A DNA stretch of 64,000 nt, from NCBI GenBank assembly GCA_019828595.1, contig JAHQRK010000032.1:310001-374000 (forward strand). Reading direction: 5' to 3'. Under the pieces are notes generated by a model that did no database searches, was not told the origin of the DNA, and worked only from the letters and a program-made list of their open reading frames with translations. Position 1 is the first letter of the stretch; each line of letters starts with the position of its first letter. A program made the translations under genes and the position numbers. This document shows, one piece after another, positions 43,501 through 54,601 of this stretch. Source of the DNA: Aphanomyces cochlioides. Taxonomy: Eukaryota; Oomycota; Saprolegniomycetes; Saprolegniales; Verrucalvaceae.

Positions 43501-45486
43501 AAGCAATACCAAGATGCCCGCTATGTATCATGCTGTGAGGCCCTCACACGCATTTTCTCTTTCGACATGTTCAAACGATCTCACGCTGTCGAGAACCTCG
43601 AAATACACTTGGAAGGTGATCAAGTTGTATGCATTCCTACCGACCGCCCGATGAGCCCTCAGGAATTGGCAAGGAGGAACCGGACGAAACTCACCGCGTT
43701 TTTTTAACTGTGCCGTGAAAACAGTGATTCACAAGCACTTGCGCGTGAATGTCTGTACCATGATATCCCCGAGCATTTCGTATGGAACAAAAAGCTCCGC
43801 AAGTGGACATCACGTAAAAGGGGTGGTGATCGTATGATCGGGAGGATGCTGACGGTGTCACCCCGCTCGGGAGACTGTTTTTTTATGCGAATGCTCTTAT
43901 GCTACCGACGAGGTCCGACATCGCACGAAGATTTGCGAACCGTCAATGGCGTGGTTCATCCGACGTTCAAGTCAGCCGCACTTGCCCTTGGCTTTCTTGA
44001 AAATGACGAGGAATGGCTAACCTGCATGCGAGAAGCAACTGAAACAGCAACTCCCTATGAGCTCCGAACACTTTTTGTCAGTATTCTGATTCACTGTGAA
44101 CCTGCGGATGCACGAGGGCTATGGAACAAATTCGAAGATGAAATGAGGCAAGATTTTCACCGCATGTACCCCGACGATTCTCAAAAATCTACAGCTTTCG
44201 CAATTCAGGCTTTAACAAGATGCCTCGAGTCGAATGCATCAAGCTTGGATCGTTTTCCGGAGCTTCCACAGCTTGCACATTTCGAACAATATTTTGCTCT
44301 TGAGGAAACAAACAGGGGGCGTCAATCCAACCGATTAGTGGCATATATGGAATCTTCGCACAACCAAGAACAAATCCAAGGCATTTTGGAAGGCAAGTCT
44401 ACGATGACCGAAGAGCACGAGGTCTTCTACAACGACGTTATGAGCGAGATTAAGAAGGAAAGCACTGTTCGAAGAGGCAAAGTATATTTTCTCGAAGGTG
44501 AGGGCGGCTCAGGGAAGACGTTCATCTCAAACATTTTACTGGCTCAAGTGCGCTCAATGAACAAAATTGCGTTGGCTGTTGCTTCGTCCGGACTTGCTGC
44601 TCTGAATTTGATCGGAGGTACAACTGCGCATTCGAGATTCTATCTTCCAAGATCATTGCACGAGCTTAGCCGATGCGACGTTCGGAAGCAGTCACATCTT
44701 CCGGAACTTTTACGACTCACAGAACTTATTATTTGGGACGAGTGTTCGATGATGCACAAGTATGCTGTGGAGGCCGTTGATCACATGCTACAAGATTTGA
44801 TGGACAACGCGCTTCCTTTTGGTGGAAAGGTCGTCATATTCTCGGGCGACTTCAAGCAAATGCTTCCAGTCATTTTGAAGGGCACACCTGGGCTAATCCT
44901 CGAAGCATGCTTGATGAACAGCTACCTTTGGAGAAATATCGCACAGTTTCATCTGACGGTGAACATGAGGTTGACCAACAACAACTCAGAGAGTGTTCGA
45001 GAGTTTGCTGCATTGCTCAAGTCTATTGGTCATGGAACATACCCACATGTACCGAACTCGGTGCCGATTACATTCGACTACCTGATGATTTGGCGATTCC
45101 ATTCAAGTCGCCTGATGATTTGGGGTCATTTTTAAACAATGTATATCAAGACATGAACAACCTGCGCATCAATGCACTTAGATCGTACTTTGGATGTCGA
45201 GCTATCCTTGCACCCAAACATAGTGTTGTTGCTGACATCAACACAACACTTCTTGAGCGACTCACTTCCGACTGCGAAATGACATATTTGTCCGCCGATT
45301 CTGGCTTCCAGAACCCGTCTTCTCGCATGGACAGCTTTACGTCGCCATGTCAAGAGCCCAAGCAAAAGGCAACATTAAGTTTTGGTCGCCAATGGACAGT
45401 ACGATGGACTGCCTGGAATCTACACGAAAAACATTGTGTATCAAGAAGCATTACAATAGGCAGGACTCCATAAAACTTCATCCATA
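40522..45486 (+). pseudogene. Helitron Rep-helicase, decayed
   Basis: One long frame begins about ATG 40522. It has a lysine/arginine/glutamate-rich repeat region, then a Helitron_like_N domain, then the Rep nuclease with the HUH motif (RGLPHAHMLVIF) and two tyrosines (KYLYKYIYKG). TAA at 43705-43707 interrupts (AFF-stop-LCREN), but the same frame continues into a Pif1-type helicase: GEGGSGKTFIS (Walker A), IIWDECSMMH, SGDFKQMLPV, NMRL. A frameshift near 45065 precedes GADYIRLPDDLAI, and after YLSADS about 100 residues of helicase core are deleted. The final motif (PVFSHGQLYVAMSRAQAKGN) resumes in another frame to TAA at 45484-45486. Rolling-circle transposition is the family function; this copy is dead. 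Termini were not resolved. Confidence 0.88.
40767..41190 (+). repeat. Coding tandem repeats in the Helitron N-terminus
   Basis: Six copies of KAEYNNRAREKKRQAI occur in frame, some separated by a DEVDEEVAMEKSK spacer and two directly abutting as 17-residue units. They are nearly identical at DNA level, implying recent expansion. They would form a charged helix. Confidence 0.9.
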
Positions 45487-45489
45487 ACT

Positions 45490-46365
45490 AACAAACGTTA
45501 TCATGTTCTTACAAATATATACACTGTGTTGTTGTGGAATTGCCGTGACTTCCTGGATCAAGTCCAATTGCATCGTACCGATGAATTGGACAATAAATCC
45601 TCGAGATTAGCTAACCCCAAACTACGCACCTAAAACTTAGATTCAACGTTACAGTATTACAAGATGAAGAAGTAGGTGGTTGTCAACCAACGATGACCTC
45701 GATCTACTCATCGATCGCACAGATTGTGCAATCTGAACTTGGGTATATGATTTATCTCCTGACGAAGAAAAAATTATTCGTCAGTCAACAGTAGCCAATC
45801 AGAATCCTCAGCGTTAACTTATTTTTTTACTTCGAACTGGGCCTGAATCAAATTCAAAATTCATAGTATGGCTTCAAACGTTTCATGTGTGTGAGCAAAT
45901 CTTTGTTATTTCCAAAGCAAAACGCTCCACCCAGGGGCGCCTCACTCTAGTTAATATTATTTATGAAAGTCTTTCGTATTCTTTCTGGAAAGTACTACTT
46001 TAAAGAGGTAAGTTGCACTAAGAGGGAACTACTGTAATACTTGGTTGGGCTGTACAGTACTATTAATATTTGGAACTTACACGCAAAATAGTTTATGGGC
46101 GAGCAAGGTGTCGGCGAAAGCGTAGAAGCTGGGGTAGCACCAGGCGTCGCTTGTGGGGACGACACTGGCGTGGATTGAGGGGTTGATCCAGGAGTGGCTC
46201 AAGGGTGAAGCTATGTCAGGGGGCAGATGCGTGCACGCTTCCACGGCGAGCCAATCTTGGGGGCAATTCCTGTATCCAACGCGGAAACTAATGGATTGCT
46301 TCATTTGTTCAAGGGGAGTGCAAACTATGGGTGAGGCATGGCCGGAAGTGAATCGTGCTGAATCA
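45490..46365. other. Intergenic stretch with one exon-like fragment
   Basis: No gene is recognised. On the minus strand 46304-46077 an open frame (SISFRVGYRNCPQDWLAVEA, then HSWINPSIHASVVPTSDAWC) ends at a good donor context (GCGT|GTAAGT) near 46078. It is locally GC-rich and coding-like, but no family or partner exon was found. Confidence 0.25.
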
Positions 46366-47569
46366 TTAGATTGACAAGTCCTGCTCGAGTGATACAGAAT
46401 TCTCCATGCGGTCGCTCAATCTCTTGATCATGGGTTTGTTCAAGGAGACAAACGAAGCTTCCGCGGCATTTCGGATCTGTTCGATATAAGTCTCACGGTA
46501 TTGAACGCCCTCAGCTGAACGACCGAAGAGCTGTCCGATCTTTTCGAGGGGGATCAATTTGCCTTTTGCTGTAATCGGAGTATACTGCACGGCGAGGTTG
46601 TGCACCAAGGTCAGGTCAGGCGTGATGGCTTCGTACACTGTCCTACGGAATGTGTTTCAATATCAAAGAGGGGGAGCTGAGGGGTGTACCAGTTGAACCC
46701 ATGGGGTCGCAATCCATTCTCGCTGAGCGGAAAGAGTTCGTCCTTGGCAACGAAGCAGTTGGTGATCACAACTTTTCTTTGTCTTGAAAGAGGCCGGCAA
46801 TCGTGAGCGTACTTGTACCTAAGCGGTGATTTGTGTGGTAGTAGTACAAAAGCGATCGTCCACTCGGTCGATCAACTACCGCAAAGTTCAGCTCCATCGC
46901 GTTCAATGGGCGGTACCTCATATATTCGTGAATGCAGAGGAGGCGCCGATCAGATCACTCCAATGCACTTGTGCGGCACTTTTAAAGTTTGCGCATGTTG
47001 AAAATCGATAATGTGTCTCCAAGGCATAAATGGTGACACCGTCTTCGTCCAGGTCTTCAGAACGGTGGACGTCCAGTCCAATGGCATCGTCGACGCGTCC
47101 CCGGTTGGGATAATACAGCAGCAAAACACGGCACGCTTGATGGTACACGCGCTCGCTCAGCCATTGAATTCCCTGTCTTCTCGTGATCGGATGAGTTAGC
47201 AACGTCGTTTCAATCCAAGTCGTTTGATGGGAGAGGGCCTACAGATTCTCGATGAGACACCAACTCTTCGGACTCGTGTACTCTTTGGGGACGCTCATTG
47301 ACCTGAGCCCAGAGTGAGAGTATTTGCATCAAGAATTGGGATTGATTCACTTGAAAGCGAAGTGCTTTGTTCTCTCCTTTCGATCGCGGTAGTTGTCGCG
47401 CTCGATTCTTTGCTTGCAACTGCGCAAGATATGCTCCCAAGCGACGCGATTGAGCTTCCAGTTCAATGAGCTCATTCAACTTGGTTGCGCGGTACTTGCG
47501 CTTCCGGTCTGTCTCGAACAGCCGCTTCGCATCCTCTGGCGACGAAACTCCATCTTCTCCCAGTTGCAT
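46366..47569 (-). pseudogene. bZIP/START-like family gene with frameshifts
   Basis: Exon 1 (47569-47282) carries DRKRKYRATKLNELIELEA and a zipper. Intron 1 is 47239-47281. Exon 2 opens ALSHQTTWIETTLLTHPITR and is complete to about 46913 but meets TGA where one base is out. Exon 3 (about 46867-46700) has two further one-base shifts: after DDRF (before YYYHTNHRLGTSTLTIAG) and after QDKEK (before VVITNCFV). Exon 4 (about 46642-46366) is clean, with TAKGKLIPLEKIGQLFGRS and a natural stop. No transposon has entered. Either a young pseudogene or sequence errors. Confidence 0.75.
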
Positions 47570-47892
47570 CCTTTCACCGAAACGTTAATGGAAAATGTCA
47601 CTAAATTTAGCCAAGAACTGGGTATTGTGGTAAAAAAGTATCAATTTTATGATATTGTGGTTTTAATAAAAAACTGGAGTCGTGGGGAATAAATTTTGAC
47701 TCAAGCAAATTGACGCAACAATTGACGCATACAAATTTCAAGTGAAAAGAAGTTGAATGTTTCGAACATGTTCTCAAACATTTATTATATTAAAACGTTT
47801 GAAATTACACTATTTAATGGTCACGATCGAGGTCAATATAAGAAAATGTTGTCACGACGAAATACTTTACAGGTCAGGTTTAATCAATACTA

Positions 47893-49387
47893 CAGTCGTC
47901 CCTCAGTTTTTGCACATTCCAATTTTGATAAAGTATTACAAGTTATCACATGAATAAAATATATTGAGTTATAGAGGAAAACAATAGTGTCCATTGGAAA
48001 CTTGTCAATGCGGCGCGGTCTCCACCAACAATACCAGTGTGCGTCCAGCAATTGCGGATTGTTGAGGATGAAAGCTCATTCCAGGCGTCTGTCATCCATT
48101 GCATTGCAACAAGCACATCAACAGCATACAACTGCTTTCCCCTCACCATTGCATTGGTAGGCATATCGATGAGACGAATGGCATGTTCCATTTGACGGCG
48201 TCTGTAGGCATGCTTGAACGATGAAATTATTCCAGCGTTCATTGGTTGAAGGAAAGCGGTGGTATTGGGAGGCAGCATGAGAATTTCGACGTTGGTAAGA
48301 TTCACTCCAATGGCTTTGTGGGATGATGCATTGTCCAGTATGAGGAGGACCTTTTTGTCGCGCTTCATCATGGACTCATTCAGATTGCCAATCCACTCCG
48401 AGAACAGGGCAATTGTCATCCATGCCTTCATGTTTGAGCGGTACAAGATTGACAACTCTTCGTTGCTCATTCCTTTGAAACAGCGTGGTCGCATGGACTT
48501 GCCAATGAAGACAATGGGCAGTTTGTCGGAGCCATCCGCGTTTGCACCGAGGACCACAGACACGCGAGCTTTGTCTTTCTTGGTACCGCTTCGTTTCTTG
48601 CTTGTGATTGTCGTATTCGGTTGGCAATTGTAGAACACTCCGGTCTCATCCATATTGTAGACATCATTCAAGTCATACTTTTGAATACTTGATTGCAGCA
48701 TTTCACGACCTTCACCGACAACAATAGGGTCCGCTGACGCCGCTTCTCTACAGAGACGGTACATCTTGAGGCTCCGTCGTTGCTGCAGTCGGTACAGCCA
48801 ACCATTCGAACATTTTAAATCGTCGCTTAGGGCCATTCTTTCAGCGATTTGCTGTCCTCGGTGCTTGATGAGCGCTCCAGACACGTTGGCATCCTTGTCG
48901 TTTGCGTTCATGATCCATTTGTAGACACTCTCGTCAAGATCTTGGTGCTTTGGAGGGTATAAGTTAAAGCGATGTTTTGTTGATTCATTGTCGATGTTTG
49001 CACTGCTATGATGTCGAGTGTCGAGGACAATCCTTCGTACTGTCGATATATTTGGAGTCTTCTCGAATTCCTTCAGAGTCCAACGCATCATCGTCTCGAT
49101 TGGATCCATGCATGGCTTTTATAATACGCTCTCATCAGGTTCTTTTGATGGATCGTAAGTCTAATGGCTTGTCTTGATGATGGCATTGAAACTTAAAGTC
49201 AAATCTGTGCTGCTATGCTAAAGACACCACACATTTGAATTTTTAAACTTGCCGGCCATGCTTCATGCGCGATTCAAATGATCAATGTACTGATTTCAAA
49301 GAGTACTCAAGATACTTAATCCCTTGCATATATGATATTATGGAGGTTATTTAGTTTAAGTGGTGTGCAAAAACTGGGGGACGACTG
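47893..49387 (-). mobile_element. Pogo/Tigger element, structurally complete
   Basis: Inverted ends of 24 bp beginning CAGTCGTCCC and continuing to CAGTTTTTGCACA are flanked by TA (47891-47892, 49388-49389). It inserted into the terminal CTA of a mariner-type MITE. It is 1495 bp. Confidence 0.93.
47946..49109 (-). CDS. Pogo-type DDE transposase, third catalytic residue changed
   Basis: The ORF is 387 residues, uninterrupted. It has a helix-turn-helix/CENP-B-type DNA-binding half (VSGALIKHRGQQIAERMALS, CSNGWLYRLQQRRSLKMYRL). Catalytic motifs follow: YNMDETGVFYNC (first Asp), LLILDNASSHKA (second Asp) and FLQPMNAGIISSFKHAYRRR. In this family the last motif normally reads QPMD or QPLD, so Asn replaces the third Asp. 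The protein should bind its ends but probably cannot cut. The frame and ends otherwise look recent. Confidence 0.9.
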   Translation of the reverse strand: MDPIETMMRWTLKEFEKTPNISTVRRIVLDTRHHSSANIDNESTKHRFNLYPPKHQDLDESVYKWIMNANDKDANVSGALIKHRGQQIAERMALSDDLKCSNGWLYRLQQRRSLKMYRLCREAASADPIVVGEGREMLQSSIQKYDLNDVYNMDETGVFYNCQPNTTITSKKRSGTKKDKARVSVVLGANADGSDKLPIVFIGKSMRPRCFKGMSNEELSILYRSNMKAWMTIALFSEWIGNLNESMMKRDKKVLLILDNASSHKAIGVNLTNVEILMLPPNTTAFLQPMNAGIISSFKHAYRRRQMEHAIRLIDMPTNAMVRGKQLYAVDVLVAMQWMTDAWNELSSSTIRNCWTHTGIVGGDRAALTSFQWTLLFSSITQYILFM

Positions 49388-50776
49388 TACTCCGTCCCGC
49401 ATCTTTTGTCCTTCTGATTATTACACTTGATTTTTGTATTGAAAAATATTGAAGTATAGAGTATTTTATAAATATTAAGAGTTTCTCTAAATGGCGGGAA
49501 GAAAACTCATTTCATAAGCTCCAGGCTTTGTATATTAGACATTTGATGCACTAAATCTCTTAATATCATTGTTTTGATACCTCATACCCACTCATACCCA
49601 ATCTGACTTCCATAGTGACCCTCCTTGGCTTACATTTATGGGTTGAAAGATTTTTCTTTTAGTTGAAGTTTTGGATGCTATAAAGCTTTCTGGGCAACAA
49701 AACCAGGACGATGCTATTCAAAACAGTATAGCTGACAACTCGACAAAGATATGTAGACGGCGGCTTCAAAACGAAGCTCTAGCGAGTCTTTCCCTTTTTC
49801 ACTCATGTACCCCACTCTACTTCAGTGTCGATAAAATTTTCGTTGGAAGAAATCAACGAATTTATTAAATATAGTCCAATGAAAGAGGAGATCACGAGAT
49901 TGAATTTAAATTAATCAGGATCGCATAATTCAGAAAGCTGCAAAATGTACACAAAGGAAAAAAAATTGTGGACAAAAGATATGGGACGGAGTAGTACTAA
50001 TTTCGATTGGTCGTCGTGTAAACCATCCCAAGTCAAGGAGGGGTGAGTGTATACTCTCCTGGGGAAATCCATAGGGGAAGGTTTGGCAAATGATGGGAGG
50101 AATTTTGAAGGAGTGCGGGCAAACATCAAATGAAAAGAGTATGTTAGGCTTAGCTCGAAATGTCTATAGACTCGCCGGGAAAAGCTTGGAGAGCTTGCTG
50201 TTGCTTTGTCCATATTCAGCGTAGATAGATGGGGATAACAACAATCAATTGAAGAGGAAATCCATTTATATCCTCTAAAAAATTAGAAAGCTCTCGCAAT
50301 ACTATCTGGGATATCTTAGAAAATCGTATTCTGTGGCGTCTCAAAACCTCGGCGAAGGCTAGGTACGGATTAAGAAGAGACAAAAGAGACTCCCCAGCAG
50401 GACTCAGCTATGATTACCAACCGTAAGCTATTATAGAAGAATAAATTCTAGCAATTCTTTCGCCTACCAACAAACACTTCAAACCCCGGGCGAAGCCGGG
50501 TAGCTCAGCTAGTACCATTTATGGACTGCATTAGATGCTGTACGACTCGATTTTGCTGTTTTCAACCGAGACATCTAATATTATTGGGTGATTTCAGATC
50601 GAGTACGACGATGAATGAGTGCCGCAAATTCGGTCGTTTGAGTCGAGGGGAATGAAACTACATCTCAGGGCTACCAGTGCGAAGGGCAATACGAAGCCTT
50701 CATAAATGAGTTGGTAAGCAATGTGGTAAGTTGAGTCTTCATGAAGAGCAAGGACATTTCGACGATGCTTTCATAC

Positions 50777-52012
50777 TCACCCTGAGGTTTCCTCCGACGG
50801 GGGCTCGACGAAGGTAGACGTTGCCTCCATTTCAGTAGTCAATTCTCGGATGATAATCCTGCTTGAATGGATGTATGCAGCTTCGGCAGCGGACCGAATT
50901 TGTTCAATAAAAGTCGTGCGGTGTTGAACGCCTTGTGGGGATAGACCAAAGAGTTCCCCGATTCTTTCAAGGGGAATGGGTCTTCCATTTGCCGAGAGCG
51001 GAGTGTACTGGAAGGCGTGATTGTAAATCAATGTGATGTCAGGTGCCACGGATTGGTAGACAGTCCTACGAATGACTTTAATAATCATCAAAAGTGGAAG
51101 GGGCGAACCAAGAAAACCCATGAGGTCGCTGCAAACCATTTCCAAGCGGAAAGAGCTCGTCGTTCGCGACGAAGCAGTTGGTAACCACCACACGGTTCGC
51201 TTCTTTGAAAAGGCCAGCAATTGTGAGCGCATTCGTACCAATGCGACTGTTCGTGTGGTGAAAGTACATGAATCGATCGTCCACTTTGTCGATCAGCTAC
51301 ATGGCAGAACACCACTCAATCAGGTCGTGGACTCTCGGCTGGTCATACCATTCGTGAAACAGGGGAATCTGGTGAAGTACCGATTGAGTTTTCCCACGAA
51401 CACTGCGCAGCATTTTCAAAGTTTGTGCATACTGTATACTGACACTTTGTTTCGATTCCAGCGATTGTTGCTCCTTCCTCATCAATATCTTCAGATAGAA
51501 ATACGTCCAACGACATTGCATCTTCGATTTGTCCCCGATATGGATGAGTCAGCGGTAAAACACGGCATGCTTCGTGGTACACACGCTCGCTCAGCCACTG
51601 GATCCCCTGTCTCCTCGTGATCGGATGAGCGAACAATGTCGTGATTGCAGGTTGGTAGGAGAGCCCCTAAAATCCGTTACTGAGATGACAACGCAACAAA
51701 CGAGCCGACCTTTTGGGGAGCCTCATTGACATTAGCCCAGTATGAGAGTGCCTGAACGAGGTTTTGAAGATGATTTAATTTGGCTTGGAGACTCGAATTC
51801 TCGGCCTCGAGATTCTCAAGTTGCCCTGATTTCGACTGGGGTGCTTTCAATTCAGAAAGATACGTTGCCAAGCGGCGTGCTTCAGCTTTCAGTTGATTGA
51901 GTTCATTCCGCTTCCCTGCGCGATACCTTCGTTTGCGCATCGTTTCAGCCAGCCGCCTTTTTTCTTCATGCGAAAGCAAAGACGCAGGGACCATAGCTTC
52001 GCTACGGCGCAT
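50777..52012 (-). CDS. bZIP/START-like family protein, 365 aa, intact
   Basis: Exons 52012-51710, 51666-51349, 51296-51109 and 51065-50777 join in frame, with introns of 43, 52 and 43 nt. The basic region is MRKRRYRAGKRNELNQLKA, followed by a long zipper (LENLEAENSSLQAKLNHL). Exon 2 has TTLFAHPITRRQGIQWLSER, exon 3 LIDKVDDRFMYFHHTNSRIG, and exon 4 PLSANGRPIPLERIGELFGL. Exon 3 is 188 nt, as in the two other intact copies. The donor of intron 3 is GTTCGC, weaker than GTACGT elsewhere. It lies between two inverted Helitron-like repeats. Same proposed role: bZIP regulator with START-like C-terminus. Confidence 0.82.
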
Positions 52013-52125
52013 GAGTCAGAATGCATACTCATCCGGGCCAAAAATAATCTCACCAATCACAAAATTCCAAATTATTAGAGAGATTTCGAAACCAGTTTTC
52101 AGATTAGATTCAGATGGAGAAATTG

Positions 52126-52376
52126 CCTGAGAAGAAGGGTTAGCCTATTCTTTTTCGACACATCTATTCTACTGTAATTCTACTTTAAATGAGTTATCCG
52201 GATAATTTTGTTCAGGGATTCCGCACCATGGGGTTGCGGAAATCCGCAACCCCGACCCCACCGACCCCCATCGAGAACATATAATCTCGTCTCTGGGGTT
52301 TCGACGAGACAAACCCTTCTAAGTTAAATTTAGAACAGATGTGTCAAAAAAGAATAGGCTAACCCTTCTTCTTAGG
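52126..52376. mobile_element. MITE with GC-rich core, 251 bp
   Basis: About 45-bp inverted ends (left begins CCTGAGAAGAAGGGTTAGCC, right is the complement of CCTAAGAAGAAGGGTTAGCC) are flanked by AATTG (52121-52125; 52378-52382, one base off). The AT-rich arms enclose a perfect 11-bp GC stem (GGGGTTGCGGA/TCCGCAACCCC) and CCCCGACCCC runs. The superfamily is uncertain. Confidence 0.7.
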
Positions 52377-52389
52377 TAATTGCTCGATT

Positions 52390-52909
52390 CAGATGCAAAC
52401 CTCCAAAACTTTGTTGAACTGTATATTGTGCGTTCGATTCATTGAATCGATCAGTCGAAATCGACTGAGCAATCGCCAGACCTCTATAAAATAATATTCA
52501 TGTATTTGTTTTAGAAGTTTCCCAAAATTTGAAGACCACTGAAGACAGAGCAAGCACGAGAACTTGGAAGACGAGAGCAAGAAAGCATTGACAACCTCGT
52601 TGTGGCGATGCACCCACAGCAGCAAGAGCAGATCAGCTGCTCACCATCAACCAGACGTGCTCGAACTCCCGTCAGACACTTGTCCCCAGAGCAATACAGT
52701 TCTCGTCCTGGTTTACCGACAAGACATAACTTCACTTACACCATCCAAACAGGTACTCCAGCAGTGATAAATCCCAGCTAGTCCTCGAACAAACAACAAT
52801 AAGCCCAAAGAGCTTTTGGTCATGCGGTTCTCTGAGCTCCAGTTTGCATGATAAACTCTTAAATTCGATAATGACATTGTTCATTCCAAATATTCATTTT
52901 TAAGATGTA
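52390..52909. other. Intergenic stretch, nothing recognised
   Basis: Short overlapping frames occur on both strands, but none has a domain, splice structure or repeat match. Confidence 0.3.
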
Positions 52910-54601
52910 CTAGCTGAGCTACCCGGCTTCGCCCGGGGTTTGAAGTGTTTGTTGGTAGGCGAAAGAATTGCTAGAATTTATTCTTCTATAATAGCTTACG
53001 GTTGGTAATCATAGCTGAGTCCTGCTGGGGAGTCTCTTTTGTCTCTTCTTAATCCGTACCTAGCCTTCGCCGAGGTTTTGAGACGCCACAGAATACGATT
53101 TTCTAAGATATCCCAGATAGTATTGCGAGAGCTTTCTAATTTTTTAGAGGATATAAATGGATTTCCTCTTCAATTGATTGTTGTTATCCCCATCTATCTA
53201 CGCTGAATATGGACAAAGCAACAGCAAGCTCTCCAAGCTTTTCCCGGCGAGTCTATAGACATTTCGAGCTAAGCCTAACATACTCTTTTCATTTGATGTT
53301 TGCCCGCACTCCTTCAAACTTCCTCCCATCATTTGCCAAACCTTCCCCTATGGATTTCCCCAGGAGAGTATACACTCACCCCTCCTTGACTTGGGATGGT
53401 TTACACGACGACCAATTGAAATTAGTATTGATTAAACCTGACCTGTAAAGTGTTTCGTCGTGACAACATCACTCCTCATGTTATAACCATTGTAATCTGA
53501 CGACGGATGACGACCATCCCAAAATTGATCTGCTGGAATGCTACTGGTTGGCTGAAAGTCAACATTTTGTCCATTGAAAATTTGAAGATCGAAAAAAAGA
53601 GTTTGTTTTTGTCCAATGTATTTGGCGCTACCGGACGGACACCTCAAAGTGCACAGACACACAAACAGACTTTCACATTTAATTTTGTCAAAATGTATTG
53701 TTGATTTGATACGAATTTCCAGACCCCGTTCAATCGAATCACGCCGGCGGATCGATTCACCAATCGACGCCATTGGCTAAGAAATATTTTGAGCAATTGT
53801 GATTGGCTGAATAAAATTTTAAAGAAAGTACAGTTCCCATGAGAGAAAGTACTGTTCTTGGCGCGATTGGAGATTGATACAAAAAACGAATCCAAATTGG
53901 GAAATTTCTAGCGAATCCACAATATATTGGTGCGAAATTTTAAAATAATTTGACCCCTCGTCGCTGTACGTGACGACAGCTGAGATGATGGGTGCAGTCT
54001 TTGTAAAAAACCACATTAAACCTAAATTGGTTTTTGAAGTATAGGAATATCTGAATTTAGGCGTAGAATAATTAAAAATAAACCTAAATAAAAGGTTTTC
54101 ACTGCTCTCTGAACATGGTGCACTGTACTTCTTGTGGTTGTGCTGGTCATGTGTGCCTTTCTGCTCGCTGCGACTGTGACTTGCTATCAGAGCAAGTGGT
54201 GAAAACCTCTTCTTTAGCAGGTCATAGATCACTATGACCTCATAAAGATTTTCTTCGATACAGGTGACTCCTTGGAATGAGGTTGTCACTGCGGACAGTG
54301 ATATTTGCGGGAGGATGGTTTACGTGACGACCAATCTAAATTTGTAAAGCTGATGTCGCACCTAAAATTAGTTTCGTCGTGCTATTGTCAGCCCTCCTTT
54401 TGTCCAATCTTACGACGGGTGACGACCATCCCAAAATTGATCTGCTGGAATGCTACTGGTTGGCTGAATGTCAACATTTTGTCCATTGAAAATTTGAAGA
54501 TAAAAAAAAGAGTTTGTTTTGTCCAATGTATTTGGCGCTACCGGACGGACACCTCAAAGTGCACAGACACACAAACAGACTTTCACCTTTAAGTATATAG
54601 A
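52910..54601 (-). mobile_element. Helitron-like element copy B and associated repeats
   Basis: The minus-strand 3' end is GCCGGGTAGCTCAGCTAG at 52910, followed by T, with the same hairpin as copy A. The minus-strand 5' end is TCTATATACTTAAAGG at 54601, followed by GTGAAAGTCTGTTTGTG. Inside, 54306-54595 repeats 53394-53690 (GACGACCATCCCAAAATTGA, TTGTCCATTGAAAATTTGAA, CACACAAACAGACTTTCAC). The interval therefore contains two 5' portions and is either one element with an internal duplication or two elements. The repeat at 53697-53935 is embedded. Confidence 0.55.
53697..53935. repeat. Interspersed repeat, copy 2 (inverted)
   Basis: This is the inverted match of 28480-28720, joined here to a Helitron-type 5' segment. 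The two copies end at the same point (TGTATTGTT), which marks one boundary of the repeat. Confidence 0.65.

Larger units (their letters stand above)
47890..49994. mobile_element. Mariner-type MITE, split by a pogo element
   Basis: Its left end CTA (47890-47892) is cut off from CTCCGTCCCGCATC (49390 on) by the pogo. The right end is the complement of CTACTCCGTCCCATATC. TA flanks it (47888-47889, 49995-49996). Without the pogo it is about 608 bp and non-coding. The inverted copy B at 53426-53427 has a single TA at the same place, an empty site that proves the insertion and its limits. Confidence 0.9.
47846..50512 (+). mobile_element. Helitron-like element copy A, interrupted by nested elements
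   Basis: Outer sequence 47846-47889 plus 49997-50512 equals, inverted, 53469-52910, with about three differences by eye. The right end has a GC hairpin (CCCGGGCGAAGCCGGG, 50485-50500) followed by CTAG at 50509-50512 and then T, the Helitron 3' signature (hairpin, CTRR, insertion before T). A 5' TC terminus is not clear. An open frame on the minus strand (MDKATASSPSFSRRV, ending about 50213) recurs in copy B, but shows no domain. Confidence 0.6.

Noticed and set aside
49911..50213. An open frame repeated at 53209-53448 as a conserved gene
   Set aside because: Both are in the two Helitron-like copies, so identity reflects recent duplication; no domain or splice structure supports a protein.
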